From assembly GCA_002481295.1 (NCBI GenBank), contig DLDU01000030.1, positions 1 through 13,451 on the forward strand: 13,451 nucleotides of DNA, in the 5' to 3' direction. This document shows positions 6,285 through 13,292 of the stretch, piece by piece. The DNA comes from Prevotella sp. UBA7764 (lineage in GTDB: Bacteria; Bacteroidota; Bacteroidia; Bacteroidales; Bacteroidaceae). The notes under the pieces were generated by a model. That model was given only the letters and a program-made list of their open reading frames with translations. It ran no database searches and was not told the DNA's origin. Within the stretch, counting starts at the first letter, position 1; every line of letters begins with the position of its first letter. Both the position numbers and the translations under genes were made by a program.

Positions 6285-7811
6285 TTGAACGGCAAGAACA
6301 GAACCTACGTTGCCATCGATCTGAAGAGCTTCTACAGTTCGGTAGAGTGTGTCGCCAGGGGACTCGACCCGCTGACGACCAACCTTGTCGTGGCTGACGT
6401 GAGCCGCACGGAGAAGACCATCTGCCTGGCGGTGTCGCCCTCGATGAAGGCCTACGGACTGGGTGGGCGCGCAAGGCTCTTCGAGGTCGTGGAGAAGATG
6501 CGGGAGGTGAACTATGAGCGGCGTAAGGCCATCGGATTCAGACCGTTCACGGGGAAGTCGTATCTCGCCAAGAAACTGCTGGAGCACCCCGACTGGGAGG
6601 CTGACTACATCGCCGCCACGCCGCGGATGGCGGAGTACATCAGGGTGAGCAGTGAGATCTACGGCATCTACGGCATCTACCTCAAATATATCGCGCCGGA
6701 GGACATCCACGTCTACTCCATCGACGAGATTTTTGCCGACGTGACCGACTATCTGCAATCCTACAAGATGACGGCGCATGAACTGGCGATGACGATGATC
6801 CGCGATGTGCTGCGCACGACGGGCATCACTGCCACGGCGGGCATCGGCACGAACCTCTATCTCTGCAAGGTGGCGATGGATGTGGTGGCGAAGCATATCC
6901 CGGCTGACAAGGACGGGGTGCGAATTGCCGAACTCGACGAGATGAGTTACCGCCGGAAGTTGTGGGACCATCAGCCCATGACCGACTTCTGGCGCTTCGG
7001 ACGCGGCATCGTGGCAAGGCTCAGCACCATCGGCATCGAGACGATGGGACAGTTGGCGAGGATGTCGGTGAACAACGAGGAGCTGCTCTACCGGATGTTC
7101 GGTGTCAACGCGGAGCTCATCATCGACCACGCCTGGGGCTGGGAACCGGTGACGATGGACTACATCAAGGCGTACAGGCCGGAGACCAACTCGCTGGGCA
7201 GCGGTCAGGTGCTGCAAAGTGCGTATACGGCGGAGAAAGGCCGTGTGGTGGCACGTGAGATGGCGGACGCGCTGTCGCTCGACCTGGTTGACAAACACCT
7301 CGTGGGCGACCAGATCGTGCTCACGGTGGGCTACGACCGCGAGAGTCTCACTAATCCCGCTATCCGAGCGCAATATCACGGGGAAGTCAGTACCGACTGG
7401 TATGGCCGCAGTGTGCCGAAGCACGCCCACGGCACATTGTCATTGGGCCGCCCCACGTCTTCCTCGCAGCAGATCATCCATGCCGTCACCGAGCTCTACG
7501 ACCACATTGTCAACCCGGTCTTGCTCATCCGGCGGCTGAACATCACCGTCAACCACGTCATCAGTGAAGACGAGGACCGGCGGAAACGGCAAAACTCGCC
7601 CGTGCAGCTCGACCTCTTCACCGACTATGAGGCGGAGGCACGGGAACAGAAGGAGGAACAGAACGCGGCTGCCAAGGAACGGCGGTTACAGGAGGCGGCA
7701 CTGAAGATCAAAAAGGAGTTTGGCAAGAACGCCCTGCTGCGCGGACTGAACTACGCAGAGGGAGCGACACAGAAAGAACGGAACAATCAGATAGGAGGAC
7801 ACAAAGCATGA
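6285..7811 (+). CDS. Y-family translesion DNA polymerase (UmuC/DinB-like)
   Basis: This 508-residue polymerase should copy past damaged template bases. The palm carries the catalytic AID (D12) and YSIDE (D147, E148), with a likely steric gate Y17 in SFYSSVE. Helix-hairpin-helix-like sequence lies near 240-262 (ARLSTIGIETMGQLARM) and the little-finger region near 300-425. QLDLF at 441-445 is a textbook sliding-clamp-binding motif. The tail (450-508) is charged and helical. The start appears to be TTG: there is no suitable ATG, and the paralogue at 1856 has TTG at the same spot although the flanks differ. A GGAG lies only 2 bases before it. Residues 126-131 (YGIYGI) come from a 9-bp tandem duplication absent from the other copy. 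It follows the sigma/macro gene and overlaps yolD by ATGA, indicating an operon. Confidence 0.93.
   Translation: MNGKNRTYVAIDLKSFYSSVECVARGLDPLTTNLVVADVSRTEKTICLAVSPSMKAYGLGGRARLFEVVEKMREVNYERRKAIGFRPFTGKSYLAKKLLEHPDWEADYIAATPRMAEYIRVSSEIYGIYGIYLKYIAPEDIHVYSIDEIFADVTDYLQSYKMTAHELAMTMIRDVLRTTGITATAGIGTNLYLCKVAMDVVAKHIPADKDGVRIAELDEMSYRRKLWDHQPMTDFWRFGRGIVARLSTIGIETMGQLARMSVNNEELLYRMFGVNAELIIDHAWGWEPVTMDYIKAYRPETNSLGSGQVLQSAYTAEKGRVVAREMADALSLDLVDKHLVGDQIVLTVGYDRESLTNPAIRAQYHGEVSTDWYGRSVPKHAHGTLSLGRPTSSSQQIIHAVTELYDHIVNPVLLIRRLNITVNHVISEDEDRRKRQNSPVQLDLFTDYEAEAREQKEEQNAAAKERRLQEAALKIKKEFGKNALLRGLNYAEGATQKERNNQIGGHKA
6660..6677 (+). repeat. 9-bp tandem duplication inside the polymerase gene
   Basis: TACGGCATC occurs twice in a row (6660-6668 and 6669-6677) and adds three residues in frame between the palm strand and the SIDE motif. 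The left polymerase copy has one unit, so this is a recent slippage event or an allelic difference. Confidence 0.85.
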
Positions 7812-8032
7812 CAGACAACTACGACGACATCATCAGTCTTCCGCACCACGTCTCACAGCGGCATCCCCGGATGAGCATGTACAACCGCGCCGCCCAGTTC
7901 TCCCCTTTCGCTGCCCTCACCGGCTACGAGAAAGCCATTGAGGAAGCACGGAAAAAACAGGAAGCGGAGGTGAGGAGGAGGAATGCGCCGGTGGAAGACG
8001 AGTCTTTGTCAGACATTAGAAAAATATATTGA
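7808..8032 (+). CDS. YolD-like protein, right copy
   Basis: This is a 74-residue protein with YDDIISLPHHVS, RMSMYNRAAQFSPFAALTGYEKAI and a charged helix (EEARKKQEAEVRRR). It belongs with the YolD-like proteins paired with UvrX/UmuC-type polymerases, mainly known from Firmicutes, and proposed to replace UmuD as the polymerase partner. The start ATG overlaps the polymerase stop (ATGA), a sign of translational coupling. It is shorter than many relatives, which carry a further C-terminal helix, so it may be naturally short or trimmed. The stop lies one base before the LysE-type gene, so transcription may continue into it. Confidence 0.8.
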   Translation: MTDNYDDIISLPHHVSQRHPRMSMYNRAAQFSPFAALTGYEKAIEEARKKQEAEVRRRNAPVEDESLSDIRKIY

Positions 8033-8033
8033 T

Positions 8034-8621
8034 ATGCCCATCACATTACTCCCTTCTCTTCTGTTGGCAATCGTCCTTGTGGGTTTCACGCCAGGACCCG
8101 CCAATCTCTTCTCGCTTCATTGTTCTATGAAGAATGGAACGAAGAAGGCGATGACGATGTGGTTCGGACTACTTACTGGCTTTACCATTGCTGCAACATT
8201 AGGAGCAGTGGTTACCCACCTCGTCGGAGCGATGATGGACAAGTACGTTGTATGGCTCAAATATGTTGGTTGCGCCTACATACTTTATTTGGCATGGCAA
8301 ATCTACCGCAGCAAAGGCGAAGCGAAAGCAAGTGACCATACTTGTACATTTCTCTCGGGAATGGTCGTACAACTCACCAACGCAAAAATTATCATCTTTG
8401 ACCTCATGGCATACACAACATTCGTGCTACCCTATTCAAACAATTTATCCGACCTGCTGATTATGACGGCATTGCTTGAGATAGCCGGTCCAGGTGCCAA
8501 TCTCGTCTATCTCTTAGCCGGTGCCGGACTGCATGATTTCTACGACCGATACCCCAAGCAGACAAACACAGTTATGGCAATTCTTTTGTCTGCCTGCGCA
8601 ATATACATACTGCTGAATTGA
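8034..8621 (+). CDS. LysE/RhtB family amino-acid exporter
   Basis: This 195-residue inner-membrane protein has the family signature GFTPGPANL near residue 17 and about five to six hydrophobic helices (roughly 4-25, 38-60, 66-84, 105-128, 138-160, 175-194). The family exports amino acids or their derivatives; the substrate here cannot be told. An in-frame GTG-free extension back to 7983 would overlap yolD and lacks homology, so the ATG at 8034 is chosen. It follows yolD by one base, so it may be driven from the polymerase operon, although its role looks unrelated. No clear terminator follows. Confidence 0.85.
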   Translation: MPITLLPSLLLAIVLVGFTPGPANLFSLHCSMKNGTKKAMTMWFGLLTGFTIAATLGAVVTHLVGAMMDKYVVWLKYVGCAYILYLAWQIYRSKGEAKASDHTCTFLSGMVVQLTNAKIIIFDLMAYTTFVLPYSNNLSDLLIMTALLEIAGPGANLVYLLAGAGLHDFYDRYPKQTNTVMAILLSACAIYILLN

Positions 8622-8664
8622 CGAAAAAACATCATTATGAGGATTAAGAATTATTCTCAATCAA

Positions 8665-8699
8665 ATTGTCGTACTTGTCGATAGAAAGTTGTACCTTTG
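8665..8699 (+). promoter_or_regulatory. Promoter of the redox gene cluster
   Basis: TACCTTTG (8692-8699) is a strong -7 element. The best -33 candidate is ATTG (8665-8668), with a slightly long gap of 23 bases. The start of transcription would be near 8705, about 22 bases before the nitroreductase ATG. Confidence 0.6.
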
Positions 8700-8726
8700 A
8701 GGCTGAAATAAATAATTCATCAGCTT

Positions 8727-9236
8727 ATGGCATTTAAGGAATTAGCAGCAAGGCGCTTCTCCGTGCGCAAGTACACGGACGAGCCGGTCAGTAAGGAGGA
8801 TATGGAGTATATCATGGATTGTGTGCGATTGGCACCGTCGGCCTGCAACCGCCAGCCGTGGAAGTTTCTTCTTCTCACTTCTGACGATGCGAAAGAGAAG
8901 ATTCGGCAGTGCTACAACCGCGACTGGTTCAAGTCGGCACCGCTGTATGTGCTGTGCTTTAAGGATGTGAACGGCTGTTGGGTGCGTCCGGATGACGGCA
9001 AGCCCCATGGTGACATCGACCTCGGCATTGCCGTGGAGCACCTCTGCCTCGCTGCCGCTGACCGTGGACTCGGCTCCTGCTGGGTATGTAATTATGATGT
9101 CGAAGCCGTGAAGCGTCTGTTCCCCGTAGAGGGTTACGAAGCCGTGGCTATCGTTCCCATCGGCCACATCGCTCCAGACTTCCCACAGGCGGAAAAGAAG
9201 CGGAAGGAAATGAACGAAATATTCGAGGAGGTATAA
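8727..9236 (+). CDS. Nitroreductase family protein
   Basis: This 169-residue cytoplasmic flavoenzyme has the nitroreductase FMN-site pattern: RRFSVRKYTDEPV near residues 9-21, APSACNRQPW near 37-46, and the late GIAVEHLCLAAADRGLGSCWVC stretch around 93-115. Members use NAD(P)H and FMN to reduce nitro compounds, quinones or similar acceptors; the natural substrate is unknown. It opens a transcription unit behind a good promoter. The next gene, also nitroreductase-like, starts 2 bases after its stop, so the two are cotranscribed. Confidence 0.9.
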   Translation: MAFKELAARRFSVRKYTDEPVSKEDMEYIMDCVRLAPSACNRQPWKFLLLTSDDAKEKIRQCYNRDWFKSAPLYVLCFKDVNGCWVRPDDGKPHGDIDLGIAVEHLCLAAADRGLGSCWVCNYDVEAVKRLFPVEGYEAVAIVPIGHIAPDFPQAEKKRKEMNEIFEEV

Positions 9237-9238
9237 GG

Positions 9239-9886
9239 ATGAAGAACATTCTAACAATCGCATGTGCAGCTTTTCTCATGGCAGCCACATCATGCAAGGC
9301 ACAGGACAATGTCCAGCTGCCGAAACCGTCCATGGACAATCAGGTGACGCTGATGCAGGCCTTGCAGAACCGTCACTCGACACGTGAATACGCAGAAAAG
9401 GCGATTCCCGACAATGTACTGTCAACCGTGCTTTGGGCAGCTTGTGGCATCAACCGTCCCGGAGAGGGCAAGATTACTGCTCCGTCGGCCATCAACGCGC
9501 AGGACATACTGGTATACGTTGTCCGTAAGGACGGCACTTATCTCTATCAGCCGAAGGACAACTGTCTGCAAAAAGTCAGCAGCAAGGACTTGCACACCGC
9601 CGTTGCCGGCCGTCAGAGCTTTACTGCCAGTGCACCGGTCTCTCTGTTGCTGGTCAGCAATCACAACAAGTTTCCGCAGCAGAGTTCCTATGAGGCGAAA
9701 GTCCGCATGGGTGTTGTTGATGCGGGCTATGTGTCGGAAAACATTTGCCTCGCTTGCAGTGCGCTTGGTTTAAACACCGTGCCCCGTATGACAATGGACA
9801 CAGAGACACTGAAAAAAGAGCTTGGACTTGACGACAACTACGATCTCGTACTCAACAATCAGATTGGTTATCCGAAAGAAAAATAA
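9239..9886 (+). CDS. Exported SagB/ThcOx-type nitroreductase-like lipoprotein
   Basis: The 215-residue protein begins with a lipoprotein signal (KNILTIACAAFLMAATSC, Cys19 as lipid anchor). The mature part has MQALQNRHSTREYAEKAIP, WAACGINRP, APSAINAQDILVYVV, and a late VDAGYVSENICLACSALGLNTVPR, which together fit the SagB/ThcOx branch of the nitroreductase superfamily. It should lie on the periplasmic face of a membrane and bind FMN, which is notable because most family members are cytoplasmic. It follows the cytoplasmic nitroreductase by 2 bases, so the pair may act on related acceptors on either side of the membrane; that is inference. Confidence 0.88.
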   Translation: MKNILTIACAAFLMAATSCKAQDNVQLPKPSMDNQVTLMQALQNRHSTREYAEKAIPDNVLSTVLWAACGINRPGEGKITAPSAINAQDILVYVVRKDGTYLYQPKDNCLQKVSSKDLHTAVAGRQSFTASAPVSLLLVSNHNKFPQQSSYEAKVRMGVVDAGYVSENICLACSALGLNTVPRMTMDTETLKKELGLDDNYDLVLNNQIGYPKEK

Positions 9887-9906
9887 TCATATAGCTGTTA
9901 TAGGTT

Positions 9907-10317
9907 ATGGTACAGCAAGTAGCATTTAAGTTGAAACCTCAGTCCCGTGGCTTCCATCTGATAACGGATGAAGTGCTCTGGCACCTGCCGCAGCTACCAA
10001 AGACGGGACTGCTCAATCTCTTTGTGCAGCATACGAGTTGCGCGTTGAGCATCTGTGAGAACTGGGACCCGGACGTGAGAAGTGACATGGAGACTATTTA
10101 CGATCGGCTCGTGCCGGAAAATATGCCGGACTACCGTCATGTCCTCGAAGGCTCTGACGATATGCCCGCACATGCCAAGTGCATCATTACCGGTGTGAGC
10201 ATCAACATTCCCATCACTGATGGACGGCTCAACTTAGGCACCTGGCAAGGCATCTATCTTTGCGAGTTCCGCAACGACGGAGGCAGCAGACATATTGTAG
10301 CAACAATTTTAGAATAA
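9907..10317 (+). CDS. YjbQ/UPF0047 family protein
   Basis: This 136-residue protein has the family landmarks HTSCALSICENWDPDV (residues 42-57), YRHVLEGSDDMPAHAK (76-91), and GRLNLGTWQGIYLCEF (106-121). YjbQ proteins form small barrels and some have weak thiamine-phosphate synthase activity; the main role is uncertain. Length and motifs are complete. It lies 20 bases after the nitroreductase-like gene and 16 before the flavin reductase gene. Confidence 0.9.
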   Translation: MVQQVAFKLKPQSRGFHLITDEVLWHLPQLPKTGLLNLFVQHTSCALSICENWDPDVRSDMETIYDRLVPENMPDYRHVLEGSDDMPAHAKCIITGVSINIPITDGRLNLGTWQGIYLCEFRNDGGSRHIVATILE

Positions 10318-10333
10318 GAAAAATAAGAAGAAT

Positions 10334-10897
10334 ATGAAGAACTTTGATCCAAAGGCATGGTTCATGCCACAAGCAGTAATCATTATCGGCACGTATGATG
10401 CTGACGGGACTCCGAATGCGATGAACGCGGCGTGGGCTGGGCAGTGGGACGGCGACAAGATCATGATCTCGATGGGCAACCATCAGACAACCGTCAATCT
10501 CAACGCCAATCCCGACTTCACCATTGCTTTCGCAACGACTGAGACGATGATCGCAGCTGACTTTGTCGGTGTGGTGAGTGGAAAGAAAGTGAAAGACAAG
10601 GTGGCTAAGACAGGCTGGAAAGTGGAAAAGAGTGAGCACGTGGACGCTCCTGTCTTCACCGACTTCCCCATGACCATGGAATGCCGCATAGAACGCAAGA
10701 TTGATGAGTCGGAGACCGGCTATTATATCGTGGCAAAGATCGTAAACATCCGAGTGAACGAGGAGTACCTTGCCGAGGATGGCAAGCCGGATTTGGAGAA
10801 GATGCACCTGCTGACATTCGACCCCGTCCACTTAGGCTATCTCGAGATCGGCAAGCGGGTGGGCAATGCTTTCAAGGATGGAACGCAGTTGAAGTAA
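10334..10897 (+). CDS. Flavin reductase-like FMN-binding protein
   Basis: The 187-residue protein fits the flavin reductase split-barrel family: a proline-containing opening (FMPQAVIIIGTYDADGTPNAMNAAW), a central ISMGNHQTTVNLNANPDFTIAFAT, then DFVGVVSGKK and VDAPVFTDFPMTMECRIE. A conserved terminal segment (FDPVHLGYLEIGKRVGNAF) follows. Such proteins bind FMN and transfer electrons from NAD(P)H. It has no signal peptide. Its setting among nitroreductases supports a redox role, but the partner is unknown. Confidence 0.9.
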   Translation: MKNFDPKAWFMPQAVIIIGTYDADGTPNAMNAAWAGQWDGDKIMISMGNHQTTVNLNANPDFTIAFATTETMIAADFVGVVSGKKVKDKVAKTGWKVEKSEHVDAPVFTDFPMTMECRIERKIDESETGYYIVAKIVNIRVNEEYLAEDGKPDLEKMHLLTFDPVHLGYLEIGKRVGNAFKDGTQLK

Positions 10898-10909
10898 TTT
10901 CATCAGCTA

Positions 10910-11266
10910 ATGAATATCGAAGAAGTTCGTCTTTATGCTTTGTCCTTGCCCGGGACTACGGAAGACCAGGCTTATGGTGCGGATTGGGTGTTGTTTCGTA
11001 TTGAAGGAAAGATCTTCCTGCATATATGGCTCAATGCCCCGGAACCGACCTGCGCCGTGAAACTTCCTCCCGAGCAAGGACAGACGCTGCGCGACCATTA
11101 TGACGGCATCCGTTCGGCTTACCACTTAAATAAGGTGCATTGGAATGATGTCTTCCTCGATGAGATTGATGGTGATATGGTAAAAGACCTTGTCCGCCAG
11201 TCCTATCTGCTCGTACTCAGTAAATTGCCCAAGCGGTTGAGAGATAAATATAGTTTTGAGAAATGA
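10910..11266 (+). CDS. MmcQ/YjbR family protein
   Basis: This 118-residue protein begins MNIEEVRLYALSLPG and has the family hallmark NKVHWNDVFLD at residues 74-84 and a final helix (VKDLVRQSYLLVLSKLP). MmcQ/YjbR proteins have a CyaY-like fold and are often called DNA-binding, but the function is not settled. The stop overlaps the next start as ATGA. A second MmcQ domain occurs in the fusion protein at 11890. Confidence 0.9.
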   Translation: MNIEEVRLYALSLPGTTEDQAYGADWVLFRIEGKIFLHIWLNAPEPTCAVKLPPEQGQTLRDHYDGIRSAYHLNKVHWNDVFLDEIDGDMVKDLVRQSYLLVLSKLPKRLRDKYSFEK

Positions 11267-11484
11267 ACACAGCAGACATTGACACAACCAACATGTGCTC
11301 GCACTTACGGCACAAGCTGATGGATGCTGATGGCATCTATCATCCTATTTGGCAAACGATACAAGATGACCCGGAGTTGACGGCGGTAGTCCGTTCCCGC
11401 CAGCTCCATATCTACCGCAATGGCAAGAAAGTGCTGGTACTGAAAGGGAAAACAGACCACAGATCGTCAGGGAAGATCCGATAG
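11263..11484 (+). CDS. Small protein of unknown function, probably frameshifted near its end
   Basis: The frame as read gives 73 residues, with CSHLRHKLMDADGIYHPIWQTI and LTAVVRSRQLHIYRNGKKVLVL; similar Bacteroidales hypothetical proteins seem to share the VVRSRQLHIYRNGKKVLVL stretch. After KGK the reading becomes poor (TDHRSSGKIR). The neighbouring frame at 11454-11504 instead reads RPQIVREDPIDELIKQ and stops in an ATGA overlap with the next gene, as its neighbours do. One missing base in or near the A-rich run at 11445-11453 would join them into a protein of about 80 residues. This is either a real frameshift or a sequencing error. The function is unknown. Confidence 0.7.
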   Translation: MNTADIDTTNMCSHLRHKLMDADGIYHPIWQTIQDDPELTAVVRSRQLHIYRNGKKVLVLKGKTDHRSSGKIR

Positions 11485-11500
11485 ACGAATTAATTAAACA

Positions 11501-11893
11501 ATGACAATGGAATCAAGAAAAGAAATAGCAGCAGAGAAGAAAGCAAGTTTCAAATTCAATTGCACCCAATCGGTGCTAACGACTTACGGTGATCTGACGG
11601 GACTTGACGAAGCCACAGCCATGAGCATGACCGACGGCTTTGCTGCCGGAATGACCAATATGGAGGGCACCTGCGGTGCGCTGATTGGCGCAGACATGGT
11701 TCTCGGACTGGTCAATAAGGACAAGGCGAAGACGATGAAACAGATGCGGACGATCATGCAGAAATTCCAGGACCGTAACCATGCCATCCAATGCAGACAG
11801 TTGAAAGGCGTGGACACCCACGTGGTACTTCGTCCTTGTCCGCTGTGTGTGGCGGATGCATGTGAGTTCTTGGAGGATGAATTGAAGAAATGA
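11501..11893 (+). CDS. C_GCAxxG_C_C family protein
   Basis: This 130-residue protein has the defining cysteine pattern: GTCGALIGA (Cys58), then Cys98 and CPLC (Cys113, Cys116), with a final Cys121. The family is cytoplasmic and probably redox-active or metal-binding; its substrate is unknown. A helical N-terminus (EIAAEKKASF) precedes Cys21. The start at 11501 overlaps the presumed restored stop of the upstream gene, and the next ATG at 11507 is an alternative. Its own stop overlaps the following gene as ATGA. Confidence 0.87.
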   Translation: MTMESRKEIAAEKKASFKFNCTQSVLTTYGDLTGLDEATAMSMTDGFAAGMTNMEGTCGALIGADMVLGLVNKDKAKTMKQMRTIMQKFQDRNHAIQCRQLKGVDTHVVLRPCPLCVADACEFLEDELKK

Positions 11894-12585
11894 TGAACGT
11901 AGAGGATTTGCGGTCATATTGTCTTTCTCTCGACGCTGACGTGGTGGAGAAATTCCCCTTCACGGCCTTCAAATATGCCAAGGATGTGCTGGTATTCTAT
12001 ATCGCCGGCCACATGTTCTGCTATTTCGACATCAACGACCTGAGCAATGTGACGGTGAAGTGCGACCCTGACAGTATTCCGGAGCTGGAGGATCATTACG
12101 ACTGGATTAGCAAACCATACAACGGCAATGCCAAATACTGGATAGGCATGGACGCATACCGGGCTGACAATGAACTATTCAAGCAGCTCATCAGAAAATC
12201 CTATGAAATAGTAAAGAAAGGGAATAAAACAAAAAAGCGCAAAATGAACGTATTCGAAATGAAGTTCGCCAAAGTATTCCCGATGCTCATCGCCAAGGCG
12301 GAGCACAAGGGACGGAGCAGAGAGGAGGTATATGAACTGACGGAGTGGCTGACCGGCTACAGCAGCGACGAACTCGACCACCTGCTCACCAGCGATACGA
12401 CGTACGGTGAGTTCTTCGACCGGGCCCCGCAGATGAACCCTGCCCGCATGAATGTCAAAGGCAGAATCTGCGACATCCGCGTCGAGGAGATAGAAGACCC
12501 GAAGATGCGCGACATGCGTGTGCTCGACAAGTTGGTGGACGAGCTGGCAAAAGGGAAACCGGTGGAGAAGTTACTAAATCTTTGA
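11890..12585 (+). CDS. MmcQ/YjbR - DUF2200 fusion protein
   Basis: This protein has 231 residues in two domains. Residues 1-110 form an MmcQ/YjbR domain (NVEDLRSYCLSLDADVVEKFPF, YWIGMDAYRADNELFKQLIRKSYEIV), missing the exact HWN motif but keeping the fold pattern. A lysine-rich linker (KKGNKTKKRK) leads to DUF2200 (119-231), recognisable by FAKVFPMLIAKAEHKGRSR, EWLTGY, MNPARMNVKGRICDIRVEEIEDP and LDKLVDELAKGKPVEKLL. DUF2200 is normally a separate protein of about 115-120 residues. An internal ATG (12244, M119) at the domain border could still start it separately. Function is unknown for both domains. Confidence 0.87.
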   Translation: MMNVEDLRSYCLSLDADVVEKFPFTAFKYAKDVLVFYIAGHMFCYFDINDLSNVTVKCDPDSIPELEDHYDWISKPYNGNAKYWIGMDAYRADNELFKQLIRKSYEIVKKGNKTKKRKMNVFEMKFAKVFPMLIAKAEHKGRSREEVYELTEWLTGYSSDELDHLLTSDTTYGEFFDRAPQMNPARMNVKGRICDIRVEEIEDPKMRDMRVLDKLVDELAKGKPVEKLLNL

Positions 12586-12614
12586 ATGGGTAATAAGCAA
12601 CGCAAACATTGTAA

Positions 12615-13118
12615 ATGGAAAGATTCGTCAGAAAAGCAACAGCTAAGGACCTGCCGGTGGTCCTCGACCTCATAGAGAGTGGACGGAGGATCATGCGTGA
12701 GAATGGCAATCCGCATCAGTGGGGAGACAGCCATCCGACGGTAGCGCAGATAGAGGATGACATTGCTGATGGTTGCAGCTACTTGCTAATGGAGGACGGC
12801 AGAGCCATAGCCACCTTTGCGTTTATTCCCGGCCCCGATGTCACCTACGCTGTCATTTACGACGGACAGTGGATTGACACCGACAGACCGTATTACGTTC
12901 TGCATCGCGTGGCAAGTGCGCATGGACAACACGGGATCATGACCAGCATCCTTGATTATTGCTTCACAAAGACCGGTAACATCCGCATTGATACCCACCG
13001 GGATAACAAACCCATGCAAGGAGCATTGGCGAAGGCGGGATTCCACTACTGTGGCATCATCCATCTGCTCGACGGTGATGAGCGGCTGGCTTATCAGAAG
13101 ATAATTGATTCTCAGTAA
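12615..13118 (+). CDS. GNAT family N-acetyltransferase
   Basis: This 167-residue protein has the GNAT layout: RFVRKATAKDLPVVLDLIESG at the start, a DGRAIATFAFIPG strand pair (about 61-73), a short acetyl-CoA-binding region around 96-110 (YVLHRVASAHGQHGIMTSILDY), and the late RIDTHRDNKPMQGALAKAGFHYCG (about 121-145). It resembles Bacteroidales GNAT proteins with the NxPHQWG motif. The substrate cannot be predicted. It is the last plus-strand gene and converges on the hsp20 gene. Confidence 0.88.
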   Translation: MERFVRKATAKDLPVVLDLIESGRRIMRENGNPHQWGDSHPTVAQIEDDIADGCSYLLMEDGRAIATFAFIPGPDVTYAVIYDGQWIDTDRPYYVLHRVASAHGQHGIMTSILDYCFTKTGNIRIDTHRDNKPMQGALAKAGFHYCGIIHLLDGDERLAYQKIIDSQ

Positions 13119-13152
13119 TCTGTTGAGCCTATAGCATAGTTGAGCAGACACG

Positions 13153-13185
13153 AAAAAGGGCGGCTCCCTATTCAAGAAGTCGCCC
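13153..13185 (-). terminator. Second terminator-like hairpin after hsp20
   Basis: On the minus strand GGGCGAC (13185-13179) pairs with GCCGCCC (13164-13158), with one A/C mismatch, followed by TTTTT (13157-13153). It lies about 70 bases beyond the first terminator and shares its layout, so the two act in tandem. Confidence 0.5.
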
Positions 13186-13227
13186 CGCCGGAGAATGCCG
13201 GCATATAGGAGATTATGTTGTAGAAAC

Positions 13228-13263
13228 AAAAAAGGGACTGCTCCCCATGAAGAGAACAGTCCC
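13228..13263 (-). terminator. Intrinsic terminator of hsp20
   Basis: On the minus strand GGGACTG (13263-13257) pairs perfectly with CAGTCCC (13240-13234), with extra inner CTC/GAG pairing, followed by six T (13233-13228). It begins 29 bases after the Hsp20 stop codon. Confidence 0.8.
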
Positions 13264-13292
13264 TATAATACCACTGAGCAGCAACGCCGGGG

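Noticed and set aside
6270..7430. Long minus-strand frame of 386 codons opposite the polymerase
   Set aside because: A shadow of a high-GC coding gene; rich in His, Arg and Val with no recognisable domain, while the plus strand carries clear polymerase motifs. The same applies to 1805-2341 minus.
7983..8033. Upstream extension of the LysE-type exporter
   Set aside because: The 17 extra residues overlap yolD in another frame, are charged, and would precede a normal family start at 8034.
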